From NCBI RefSeq assembly GCF_021389955.1, contig NZ_CP089980.1:2045501-2109500 (forward strand): DNA of 64,000 bases, written 5' to 3'. Positions 43,785-52,350 of the stretch are shown piece after piece; the first letter of the stretch is position 1; each line of letters starts with the position of its first letter. The notes under the pieces were generated by a model. It was not told the origin of the DNA. It searched no databases and saw nothing but the letters and a program-made list of their open reading frames with translations. The DNA comes from Fulvivirga maritima (lineage in GTDB: Bacteria; Bacteroidota; Bacteroidia; Cytophagales; Cyclobacteriaceae). The position numbers and the translations under genes were made by a program.

Positions 43785-45005
43785 TTAGTCTTTAATTTCT
43801 CCTGCTTTCTTTAATGTTATCTTGGCTAACAAGGGGCCGATGAGCTCATGTAATATGGTAGCACCCATTATGGTGCCTATAATCAGAGGCGCTATGTCAT
43901 GATAATTTTCATTTTTTTGCATGAGCAAAGCCAGGCCTATAACAATACCACCTTGTGGTATGAGACCTCCGGCAGTATATTTCTTTACTTTTAATGGCAT
44001 TTTAGAAATAGTAGCACCTAGCCATACGCCAGCGAATTTTCCTACTGCTCTTAGTATGAAAAATATTAGAATAAGAAGCATGGCTGAAGATAAAACCGAA
44101 AAATCAAGGTGCATGCCGCTGACAGTGAAGAAAATGATAAATATTAACTCTTCAGTATATCGCTGCAGTACTTCAAAAATCTGTTTTTCCTTAGGATTAT
44201 AGTTCACTATTATAGCTCCAAAAACCATTGTAGACATGAGTTCTTCTACTCCAAATAATACTGCAAGTCCAAAACACATGCTTAGGAATCCGAGGATAAG
44301 TATGATGTATATCTGATCTCCTTCCACTTTAAAAAAGCGGGTAAATAAATTGAAAAGAGCCCCTGAAATGATTCCTATGATGATGGCTCCACCAATAGAA
44401 CGGACTATTTCTAATAAAATACTTCCAAAATCCGGGCTATTGCTGCTATCAACAAATATCAAAGCAATGCCTGTGGATAAGCTAAAAATTAATATGCCTA
44501 CCGCATCATCAAAGGCGGCTACGCCCATAATGGTGTCAGAAACTTCTCCTTTCGCTTTATATTCATGAGCCACAGCCAGTGTAGATGAAGGATCTGTGGG
44601 ACTCGCCAGGCTAGCTACTAACAGGCTAAATGGAATAACCATAGCTTCTAAACCATCTATACCCGCAAGAGGTGTAACTACTAAAAAGCCAATTAATACA
44701 AAAAGAAACGCAAAAAATGCTTCAAAGATGGTAATAGATAAGATGCCTTTGCCCGACTTTTTAATCTTAGAAAATGAAAGCGTACTGCCTACCTCCATAG
44801 TAATAAAAGCCAGACAAATATTGGTGACAGGCTCGGTGATATCCGGGAAGTCTGAGTCTATAATATGAGTAAGGTTGGGGTTGAGCACGATGCCAGCTAT
44901 GATATACCCAGATACTTTTGGCAGCCCTACGGTTCGTGCTATTTTCCCTAATAAGTAGCCTATTATTAAAATCAGCCCTAAAGTGAGTGTTATGTCCATG
45001 ATCAT
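43785..45005 (-). CDS. Cation/proton antiporter (Kef/NhaP-type, CPA family)
   Basis: 406 residues with 12-13 membrane helices; the antiporter fold is indicated by GLPKVSGYIIAGIVLNPN in the first repeat and the paired acidic segment FDDAVGILIFSL (DD-type ion site). There is no cytoplasmic RCK domain. ATG 45005 is taken, but ATG 44999 (MDITLTLG) is an equal choice. It converges on the PepSY gene with a 12-base gap. Confidence 0.88.
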   Translation of the reverse strand: MIMDITLTLGLILIIGYLLGKIARTVGLPKVSGYIIAGIVLNPNLTHIIDSDFPDITEPVTNICLAFITMEVGSTLSFSKIKKSGKGILSITIFEAFFAFLFVLIGFLVVTPLAGIDGLEAMVIPFSLLVASLASPTDPSSTLAVAHEYKAKGEVSDTIMGVAAFDDAVGILIFSLSTGIALIFVDSSNSPDFGSILLEIVRSIGGAIIIGIISGALFNLFTRFFKVEGDQIYIILILGFLSMCFGLAVLFGVEELMSTMVFGAIIVNYNPKEKQIFEVLQRYTEELIFIIFFTVSGMHLDFSVLSSAMLLILIFFILRAVGKFAGVWLGATISKMPLKVKKYTAGGLIPQGGIVIGLALLMQKNENYHDIAPLIIGTIMGATILHELIGPLLAKITLKKAGEIKD

Positions 45006-45187
45006 TTTACATTTAAAAAATTTCGGATGATCTTCCGGTAGCTAATGCAGCGTTTTAAGGAGGTAGACAAAACTACTAATTGACCTTCTTTATACCTCTT
45101 AAATTGAATATTAAATGGCTGGGGTTATTGATTATAGCACTTATCTCCAAAGCTCTTATCATCTTAGTTACACATGTAACTTTAATG

Positions 45188-45227
45188 AATAAAACCATTA
45201 CCATACTACCCGTTAAATGGTTTTATT
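45188..45227. repeat. 12-bp inverted repeat, large hairpin
   Basis: AATAAAACCATT (45188-45199) / AATGGTTTTATT (45216-45227), perfect, with a 16-base loop. Could be an RNA hairpin or an operator between divergent units. Confidence 0.6.
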
Positions 45228-45317
45228 GAACTTCTTATGCTTTAGCCTAAATCTGTGTTTCTAATTAAGCTTTGGGTCTCTATATGGATCAACTATAAGC
45301 TGAGAAAAGGAAAACTG

Positions 45318-45428
45318 ATGAGAGGTAAATTAAAATTCTTCCTAAGAGAAATGGATACTAAGAGTGCCTTAGTTGTCAGGAAGATAGAAGGCTTGAGGTG
45401 TATTTGTCAGTTATTGACTACTAATTAG
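45318..45428 (+). CDS. Possible 36-residue small protein
   Basis: ATG 45318 to TAG 45428 encodes a basic peptide beginning MRGKLKFFLREMDTK. An AAAAGG sits 7 bases before the ATG and the hairpin at 45452 could end its transcript. No family is recognised and short frames occur by chance, so this is only a candidate. Confidence 0.2.
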   Translation: MRGKLKFFLREMDTKSALVVRKIEGLRCICQLLTTN

Positions 45429-45451
45429 TTTTATGTTTCATATTGTTTTAT

Positions 45452-45486
45452 AAAGGCCTTCAATTATGAAGGTCTTTATTTTATTG
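45452..45486. terminator. Hairpin terminator, possibly bidirectional
   Basis: AAAGGCCTTC (45452-45461) / GAAGGTCTTT (45468-45477) with one G-T wobble and a 6-base loop, followed by ATTTTATT on the plus strand. On the minus strand it lies 26 bases after the dehydrogenase stop. Confidence 0.65.
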
Positions 45487-45502
45487 ACTAATAAGATGTG
45501 TT

Positions 45503-46285
45503 TTATGCATTACCATACATGTTAGATTCACCACCATCTATAGCTATCACTTGTCCACTCACATAACCATTATCTTTGCTTATAAGGAAAGCTACTACCT
45601 TGGCTACATCTTCGGGCTGACCTAAATGACGGGTAGGGTTGTGGCTTGCATATTCTTTTTCTGCAGCAGCAGGATCTTCAGGGTTTACCTGTTTAAAAGC
45701 TTCAGCTACCATTGGTGTTAAAATAGCACCAGGAGCTATAGCATTAGTAAGTATTCCGAATTTACCGTATTCAAGAGCAGCGTTTTTGGTCATACCAGCT
45801 ACGGCGTGCTTACTTGCCACGTAAGGAGTTTGATTCAGTACCCCTCTAATTCCACCTACTGAAGCCACATTTACTATGCGACCATAGTTTTGCTTTTGCA
45901 TTTGAGGGATCACATAGCGTAAGCCGTAGTATACACCCATCAAATTGATATCTATAACTTTTTTGAATACATTAAGATCGTACTCTGTAATTGATGCTTG
46001 TTTGCCCTCAATTCCGGCATTGTTATAGAAGCCATCTATCTTACCAAATTTCTCTACCGTTTTCTCCACATAGTTTTTAACGGCTTCTTCGTTAGAAACA
46101 TCAGCTACTATTGATAGTATTTCTACTGAGGGGTATTTCTCTTTTAAAGATGCAACTGCAGCATTCAAAGTCTCCTCATTATAGTCTACCAATACTAGAG
46201 ATGCACCTTATGCAGCTAGCTCTTCTGCGGTAGCTAATCCCAGCCCCATGGCTGCTCCTGTAATTATTATTACGTGATCTTTCAT
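45503..46285 (-). pseudogene. Short-chain dehydrogenase/reductase gene with an in-frame stop
   Basis: Reading from ATG 46285 gives MKDHVIIITGAAMGLGLATAEELAA, then TAA at 46210-46208, then the frame continues unchanged for 234 more codons (GASLVLVDYN to SNMYGNA). All SDR features are otherwise there: TGAAMGLG cofactor motif (residues 9-16), NNAG, the catalytic serine and YVASK, and the C-terminal GGESNMYG. A single substitution (for example AAA to TAA) explains it. Restart at the TTG 46192 would lose the cofactor motif, so the product should be inactive unless the stop is a sequence error or is read through. Confidence 0.9.
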
Positions 46286-46678
46286 ATTTATATTATTGAT
46301 CGTTTGTTCTAATGTTTAAACTTTAAAATAGAAAGGTTAGTTACAAATAACAATGAAATTGTGTTCAGCGGTAGTTCATGTAAGTCATGTGATCATTAAT
46401 TAAATACAGTTATTTCTATGATGTTCAATGATAAATTTATAACTTCTTAAAGTCATCTAACCCTAATACCCTGAGTGCACTGGTCCATATATTTTATATG
46501 TATGGCCGAAGGCTGCCATTTCTAACAACGGCTTTTGACAAGCAGCTTGCATCAGTGTAGTTTTTCATCAATACTAAAAATTGTATTGAGGCCTTTTTTT
46601 GATTATTCAGAGGTTTTAAAATCTGATTCCTATTGAAAGGTCGTAAATACTTGAAAATTTCACTAAATACTATGTACT
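46286..46678. other. Gene-poor stretch before the ferritin-like genes
   Basis: About 390 bases with no open frame of note. A hairpin with a following T-run lies at 46568-46601. Otherwise AT-rich; presumably holds the promoters of the two divergent units. Confidence 0.5.
46568..46601 (+). terminator. Hairpin with T-run
   Basis: TCAATAC (46568-46574) / GTATTGA (46583-46589), 8-base loop, followed by GGCC and seven T. It looks like a terminator although no gene precedes it on the plus strand, so it may end a small RNA or act as attenuator for the ferritin-like genes. Confidence 0.4.
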
Positions 46679-47380
46679 ATGAAGAAGATTGATGTTTATC
46701 CTAAATACAATAGGGATAGAAGAAGTTTTTTAAAAGCCGGAGGGGCAGGGCTTGCTGCGGCAGGACTTTTACTAACCGGATGTTCTGATGATGATGACGG
46801 AGGCAATAATCCGGATCCAGATGTTTTTGATTTGGGTTCTGGAGATTTGGCCGTTTTAAATTATGCTTATGCTCTGGAGCAGCTAGAGGCAGATTTTTAT
46901 GCTAAAGTTTTTAGTTCTTTCTATGCCGGGATAACTACTGAGGAGCAAACTATTCTAACAGATATTTATTATCACGAGGTAATTCATAGAAACTTTTTCA
47001 AAGCAGCTATTTCCGGAGTAGCATCTGAAAGCCAGATATTGCCTGAGTTGGAATTTGATTACGGTGATCTTGATTTTAATGATAGAAGTGCAGTTTTGGC
47101 AACGGCCAAGGCTCTGGAAGATACAGGAGTAGGGGCGTATAACGGTGCCGGCAATCTGCTGGAAACGCCAGAGTATTTATTAATTGCAGGAAAAATAGTA
47201 TCTGTGGAGGCTCGTCATGCCTCGGCTATTCGTAGCCTTATAAACCCTGATTCTAAAGATTTTGCAGGAGATGATATCGTAGATGCTTCCGGGTTAGATA
47301 CAGCTAAGTTGCCTTCTGAAATTATACCAGTAGCTGCAGGTTTTATTACTACCCCTTTTACTGCTAATAACCTTCCTTAA
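46679..47380 (+). CDS. Exported ferritin-like protein with Tat-type lipoprotein signal
   Basis: 233 residues. The N-terminus has a twin-arginine pattern DRRSFLKAGGAG and a lipobox LLTGC (C35), so it is probably exported folded and anchored as a lipoprotein. The body matches ferritin-like (Ferritin_2) proteins: YALEQLEADFY, YHEVIHRNFF and SVEARHASAIR carry the paired E/H metal ligands of a four-helix bundle. Role unknown; iron or oxidative-stress protection is likely. A second member follows after 41 bases. Confidence 0.85.
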   Translation: MKKIDVYPKYNRDRRSFLKAGGAGLAAAGLLLTGCSDDDDGGNNPDPDVFDLGSGDLAVLNYAYALEQLEADFYAKVFSSFYAGITTEEQTILTDIYYHEVIHRNFFKAAISGVASESQILPELEFDYGDLDFNDRSAVLATAKALEDTGVGAYNGAGNLLETPEYLLIAGKIVSVEARHASAIRSLINPDSKDFAGDDIVDASGLDTAKLPSEIIPVAAGFITTPFTANNLP

Positions 47381-47421
47381 ATTTTCCTGTACCGTAGTTT
47401 TCAAATTTAACTTCAATCATT

Positions 47422-48243
47422 ATGAATATAATAAAATTACTAGAGCACTTCACTAGTGCTAATCTTAATAATATACCAGAAGGTGCTATGTCAAGGCATC
47501 AGGCGTTTAAGCATTTTGCTAATATAGGTAAGGGTATAGCTATGGCTGCTGCTCCCCTTGGTGTGGCTGCAATGGCCTCTTCAAAATCACATGCAAGAAC
47601 CATGGAAACTCCTACGGAAGCCCTGCAGTTAGCATTAACTTTAGAGTACCTGGAGGCAGAATATTACCAGATGGGTTTAGATTCAGGTGTTATACCTACT
47701 GGCGGCAGAGAAGAAAAAGTCTTTATGCAAATTTCTAAGCATGAAACGGCTCATGTAGACTTTTTGATTGCTGGTTTAGGCGATGATGCTATTGATAAAC
47801 CTACTTTTGATTTTACTGCAGGTGGTGCTTTTGACCCTTTTAATGAAGATTCTAATGTGAGTGAAGCCACTTCATATGCACAGTTTTTAGCATTGGCTCA
47901 AGCATTTGAAGATACAGGGGTGCGAGCCTATAAGGGCCAGGCCGCTAACCTGATGGATGCGCCTGACTTGCTTAAAGCAGCACTACAAATCCATTCGGTA
48001 GAAGCCAGGCATGCTTCTGAAGTGAGAAGAATCAGAGGGCTTAAAGGTTGGATAGTGCAAGATACCAGAGGTGACGGTATGCCTGAAGCGGCGCAGCCCG
48101 TGTATGATGGAGAAGAGGTTACCATGCAAGCAGGGTTTAATACAGCTACTGATTTTGGTGCTGATGCCGGTACAGAGGCTTATGATGAACCGCTAACCGG
48201 AACAGAAGCCACCAGTATTGCCAGTCTTTTTATAGTTACTTAA
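47422..48243 (+). CDS. Second ferritin-like protein (Ferritin_2 type)
   Basis: 273 residues. Ferritin-like ligands: LTLEYLEAEYYQ, SKHETAHVDFL and SVEARHASEVRR. The N-terminal 55 residues contain a hydrophobic segment (IAMAAAPLGVAAMAS) after a lysine-containing stretch; a clear twin arginine is missing, so it may be exported by another route or together with its neighbour. A terminator follows. Confidence 0.85.
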   Translation: MNIIKLLEHFTSANLNNIPEGAMSRHQAFKHFANIGKGIAMAAAPLGVAAMASSKSHARTMETPTEALQLALTLEYLEAEYYQMGLDSGVIPTGGREEKVFMQISKHETAHVDFLIAGLGDDAIDKPTFDFTAGGAFDPFNEDSNVSEATSYAQFLALAQAFEDTGVRAYKGQAANLMDAPDLLKAALQIHSVEARHASEVRRIRGLKGWIVQDTRGDGMPEAAQPVYDGEEVTMQAGFNTATDFGADAGTEAYDEPLTGTEATSIASLFIVT

Positions 48244-48268
48244 TGAAATGTAAACGTGCTTTCTCATA

Positions 48269-48301
48269 GGGTTGTGTCTGTAATAGATGCAACCCTTTTT
48301 T
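48269..48301 (+). terminator. Terminator of the ferritin-like pair
   Basis: GGGTTG (48269-48274) / CAACCC (48290-48295) with an inner TCT/AGA pairing and a T-run (48296-48301), 25 bases after the stop. Confidence 0.85.
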
Positions 48302-48407
48302 GTTACTTGCAGGTATTAAATCATACTTTGATATGGGAAAAAAGAGCCTAAAGTTTATCCATTAATCAAATTGGCTTACCTTAGCTGCTTTTAAAAATAA
48401 AAGTTCA

Positions 48408-49745
48408 ATGAACTGGGAACAGTTACTATCTAATCAAAGACTAGGAGATAAGCCAAAGGAGCATGCTGTGAGTAGAAGTGCTTTTGAGCAGGATTATGAC
48501 CGGATCATTTTTTCGCATCCTTTCAGAAGGTTGCAGGATAAGACGCAGGTGCACCCTCTTCCTGAATATGATTTTGTACATACCAGGCTTACTCATAGCC
48601 TTGAGGTAAGTAGTGTGGGTCGGTCTTTAGGGAAAATAGTAGGACAAACAATACTTGAAAGAAACCAGCAGCTTGGATCAAAATTTTCTTTTCATGATTT
48701 TGGGGCCATTGTGGCTGCGGCTTCTTTAGCGCATGATATTGGCAATCCTCCATTTGGGCATTCTGGTGAAGATGCTATTTCTGAGTTTTTTAAATTTCAT
48801 ACTGCAGGCAGGCTTTTCAAGGATCATGTTAGTGATTGGGAATGGGAGGATCTTACTCATTTTGAAGGCAATGCTCAGGGGTTTAGAATATTAAATAAAA
48901 AGCAATATCAAGGCCTTAAGCTCACTTGTGCTACACTCGCTGCTTTCAGCAAATACCCGCGTAAGTCACTATTGCCTGATGCTGATAAGAGCAGAAGGAG
49001 CCAAAAGAAATATGGCTTTTTTCAATCAGAGAAAGATGTATTTGGGATAATTGCTGATAATGTAGGCTTGATTAAAAGAGCAGATATGGTCTGGGGGCGT
49101 CATCCGCTAACCTTTTTAGTGGAGGCTGCTGACGATATATGCTACCAGCTGATAGACCTTGAAGATGGTTGCCGACTAGGGCTTGTATCTTATGAAGATA
49201 CAGTAGAGCTGTTTGCTGGTATTCTTAAGGATAAATTAAATAGAACTAAGCTGAAATCTATTTCTAGTATTGATGAACGAATAGGTACTTTAAGAGCTAT
49301 GTCGATAGGCTGTTTAATAGAAGAGTGCCGTAGTTTGTTTCTTGATAATGAGACCGAAATACTTAGTGGAGATTTTGATGTGGCTCTGGCTGATTCTATT
49401 TTGTCTGCACCAGTTTTGAATGAAATTTCTAATATTTCTATATCAAAAATATACCGATCCAGAAAGGTAATGGAAACAGAAACCGCTGGTTTTGATGTAC
49501 TGCCAGGGCTTATGGAAACTTTTACACAGGCGATTTGCGAGCAGGATCTTGGCAAAGAAGCTTCAAAAAAAGCCAAGGCTACTTACCGTCTGTTACCTCC
49601 TGAAATAAGAAATGATCTGGAAAATGAATGTGGCTCAGTATATGAAAAGCTGATGAGCTGCATAGATTTTATCTCAGGAATGACAGATACTTATGCTATT
49701 TCATTGTATAGAAAAATAAAGGGCATTTCTTTGCCACACTCTTAA
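48408..49745 (+). CDS. dgt: Deoxyguanosinetriphosphate triphosphohydrolase (dGTPase-like)
   Basis: 445 residues with an HD domain: FRRLQDKTQVHPL, the first metal histidine in THSLEVSSVGR, the HD pair in AHDIGNPPFGHSGE, and a later aspartate in EAADDICYQLID. It hydrolyses dGTP (or other dNTPs) to the nucleoside and triphosphate; related enzymes also protect against phage. It appears to be a single-gene unit. Confidence 0.92.
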   Translation: MNWEQLLSNQRLGDKPKEHAVSRSAFEQDYDRIIFSHPFRRLQDKTQVHPLPEYDFVHTRLTHSLEVSSVGRSLGKIVGQTILERNQQLGSKFSFHDFGAIVAAASLAHDIGNPPFGHSGEDAISEFFKFHTAGRLFKDHVSDWEWEDLTHFEGNAQGFRILNKKQYQGLKLTCATLAAFSKYPRKSLLPDADKSRRSQKKYGFFQSEKDVFGIIADNVGLIKRADMVWGRHPLTFLVEAADDICYQLIDLEDGCRLGLVSYEDTVELFAGILKDKLNRTKLKSISSIDERIGTLRAMSIGCLIEECRSLFLDNETEILSGDFDVALADSILSAPVLNEISNISISKIYRSRKVMETETAGFDVLPGLMETFTQAICEQDLGKEASKKAKATYRLLPPEIRNDLENECGSVYEKLMSCIDFISGMTDTYAISLYRKIKGISLPHS

Positions 49746-49871
49746 CCATTTTTATTGAATAAAATGAAACATGAATTGGTGAAATGGGTTAAGCTTGTAG
49801 CGCGTATATACAAACCTCTTTGGTTTTTCCAACATGAATGGAATAAAATTATACTTTAAAATCAAATTCAT

Positions 49872-49879
49872 TACCTTTG
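49872..49879 (+). promoter_or_regulatory. Promoter -7 box (TACCTTTG) for the RND exporter-ileS-lspA unit
   Basis: TACCTTTG followed by TGCC, 17 bases before the ATG at 49896; a full match to the consensus. Confidence 0.55.
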
Positions 49880-49895
49880 TGCCTCTTAAATAAGC

Positions 49896-52328
49896 ATGTG
49901 GACTAAACTTTCCCATATAATCATTAAATACCGGTTTTGGCTGGTATTAGTTTTAGTAGCTATAACAGCATTCATGGGCTATCACGCCAAGGATGTTGAG
50001 ATGAGTTATGACTTCGCGAAAACGGTACCTTCTGATGACCCTGACATGGTGGTTTTTCAGAATTTTAAAAAGCAATTTGGAGAAGATGGAAATCTTGTGG
50101 CTGTTGGCCTTAAAGATAGCTCAATATATGAACCTGAGAATTTTGAAAAATTCAGAGAACTATGTCTGGATATTAGCAAGTTTACAGGTGTTAGTAATGT
50201 TATTTCTCTTCCTCTAATTCAGCGTCTGCAGAAAGATACTGTAGAAAAGAAATTTGATTTGGAATACATTTTTAAAAGTGCTCCCAAAACACAGACTGAG
50301 TTTGATAGCCTTTTTCAATTGGCTATGGATCAGAAGTTTTATAGTGGTAGGCTGGTAAACAAGACCAACGGAGCTACTTTAATGCTCATTTCTATTAAGA
50401 AGGAAGTACTTAACTCATCAAAAAGACAAGACTTAACACAGGAAATTATAGATATAGGAGACCAGTTTAAAAAAGATACTGGTATCGAATTGCACTATGC
50501 AGGTCTTCCTTTCGTACGTTCCGTGGTAGCGGGTAAGGTGAGTAGAGAAATGAAACTGTTTCTTTATTTATCTGTAGCAGTTACCGCATTTATATTATTC
50601 CTGTTTTTCAGAACCTGGGATGCCGTAGTTTTCCCTATGACTATTATTGCCATAATAGTGATTTGGGTATTAGGAACCTTAGGTTTATTCGGATATAAAA
50701 TAACATTGCTTACCGGTCTTATTCCCCCTGTGATAGTGGTAATAGGTATACCCAATTGCGTATATCTAATTAATAAGTATCATCAGGAGTTTGAAAAACA
50801 CGGTAATAAGTTTAAAGCAGTAAGTACAGTAGTGAGAAAAATTGGTTTGGTTACACTCATTACCAATTTCACCACGGCTATAGGCTTCTTGGTGCTTGCC
50901 TCTACTGACATTGTAATACTTAAGGAGTTCGGAATAGTAGCAGGGATTAACATCATGGCTACTTTTATGGTGAGTATTATACTCATTCCAGCTGTGTTTA
51001 GCTGGCTGCCACCTCCTAAAAATAAACAGCTGAAGCATTTAAGATTTAAGGGAATAGATAAGGTGCTGACGCAGATGGATCTGCTTATTCACAGGCATAG
51101 AAGTTATATATACGGTATTACAATTATTTTAGTAATTGTTTCGGTATATGGTACTTTAAAAATCAGAGCCGTTTCTTATATGGTAGATGATTTGCCGGAG
51201 CACAGTGAAGTAATCAGAGATTTAAACTTCTTCGAGAAAAACTTTAGTGGGGTAATGCCGCTGGAAATAGTGGTAGATACTCATAAGAGAAGAGGTGTTA
51301 TTGACGAGAAGAACCTAAGAAAGATAGATCGTTTTGAAGACTTTTTAGCTTCTAACAAAGACATTTCAGAGCCCGTTTCTTTGGTCAGTTTCGTTAAGGC
51401 ATCTAAGCAGGCCTATTATAATAATAATCCTGCCAGATACAGCTTACCAGACCGAAGAGAAAAGAATTACATTTTGCGATACATGAAGGGGCAGAATGAT
51501 AACAGTGGATTATTCAACTCTTTTGTAGATTCTACCTTGCAAAAAATGCGAATATCACTGCAAGTAGCTGATATTGGTTCTCACAAAATGGATTCTTTGA
51601 TTACTAATGTTATACAGCCAGAGGTAGATTCTGTTTTTGCTGATTCTGAAATTACATTAGATATTACAGGTACTACGCCTTTGTTTATTAAAGGAAATAA
51701 CTTCCTTATTCATAACCTAAGAACAAGTCTGATACTGGCATTTGTGATTATTGCTATCATTATGGCTATTCTGTTTGTGAACTTTAGGATGATAGTCATT
51801 TCATTATTACCTAATCTGATACCCCTCATTATTACGGCAGGTATTATGGGCTTTGCAGGTATACCACTGAAGCCAAGTACAGCATTGATCTTTAGTATTG
51901 TATTTGGTATTTCGGTAGATGACTCCATTCACTTTTTAGCTAAATACAGACAAGAGCTTTTTGCGAATAAGTTTTTTGTCCCCATGGCGGTAAGCAAAAG
52001 CTTAAGGGAAACAGGCGCTAGCATGATGTATACCTCTATTATTCTGTTTGCCGGATTTGTTATATTCGCGTGGTCAGATTTTGGAGGAACCGTGGCACTG
52101 GGTATTCTTACATCAGTTACGTTGTTGATAGCCATGTTTACCAATTTGATATTATTGCCGTCTTTACTCATGACCTTTGATGATGGTAAGAGGAAAAAAG
52201 ACGCGCACCCACTTATAGAACAATATGATGATGGCTTCTATCAGGAAGATGAAGACGAGGAAATTGACCTTGATCTCATTAAAGTAGAAGATAGTAGCGA
52301 CAATTCATCAAAAGAAATTAACTCATAA
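49896..52328 (+). CDS. RND-superfamily exporter (MMPL type)
   Basis: 810 residues, 12 membrane helices in two halves, each with a large periplasmic loop after the first helix, as in the MMPL/hopanoid-exporter branch of RND proteins. Helix 4 of each half has the GIPNCVYLINKY and GISVDDSIHFLAKYR segments; the second keeps the DD-type proton site. The C-terminal tail is strongly acidic (EDEDEEIDLDLI). Likely exports lipids or hydrophobic compounds. It lies 22 bases before ileS. Confidence 0.9.
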   Translation: MWTKLSHIIIKYRFWLVLVLVAITAFMGYHAKDVEMSYDFAKTVPSDDPDMVVFQNFKKQFGEDGNLVAVGLKDSSIYEPENFEKFRELCLDISKFTGVSNVISLPLIQRLQKDTVEKKFDLEYIFKSAPKTQTEFDSLFQLAMDQKFYSGRLVNKTNGATLMLISIKKEVLNSSKRQDLTQEIIDIGDQFKKDTGIELHYAGLPFVRSVVAGKVSREMKLFLYLSVAVTAFILFLFFRTWDAVVFPMTIIAIIVIWVLGTLGLFGYKITLLTGLIPPVIVVIGIPNCVYLINKYHQEFEKHGNKFKAVSTVVRKIGLVTLITNFTTAIGFLVLASTDIVILKEFGIVAGINIMATFMVSIILIPAVFSWLPPPKNKQLKHLRFKGIDKVLTQMDLLIHRHRSYIYGITIILVIVSVYGTLKIRAVSYMVDDLPEHSEVIRDLNFFEKNFSGVMPLEIVVDTHKRRGVIDEKNLRKIDRFEDFLASNKDISEPVSLVSFVKASKQAYYNNNPARYSLPDRREKNYILRYMKGQNDNSGLFNSFVDSTLQKMRISLQVADIGSHKMDSLITNVIQPEVDSVFADSEITLDITGTTPLFIKGNNFLIHNLRTSLILAFVIIAIIMAILFVNFRMIVISLLPNLIPLIITAGIMGFAGIPLKPSTALIFSIVFGISVDDSIHFLAKYRQELFANKFFVPMAVSKSLRETGASMMYTSIILFAGFVIFAWSDFGGTVALGILTSVTLLIAMFTNLILLPSLLMTFDDGKRKKDAHPLIEQYDDGFYQEDEDEEIDLDLIKVEDSSDNSSKEINS

Positions 52329-52350
52329 ATTTTAAAAAAAAGGAGCAACG

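Larger units (their letters stand above)
45006..45502. other. Gene-poor stretch between the antiporter and the broken dehydrogenase
   Basis: Nearly 500 bases without an obvious gene. It holds a 12-bp inverted repeat at 45188-45227, a possible 36-codon reading frame at 45318-45428 and a hairpin with a T-rich tail at 45452-45486, so a small transcript may be made here. Confidence 0.5.

Noticed and set aside
45640-45830. Open frames on the opposite strand of the dehydrogenase and of most other genes
   Set aside because: They mirror codon use of the true genes and show no family resemblance or starts of their own.
48408-49745. dGTPase-like gene as a dedicated phage-defence gene
   Set aside because: The length and motifs are those of the housekeeping dGTPase and it lies among ordinary genes; a defence role cannot be read from this sequence.
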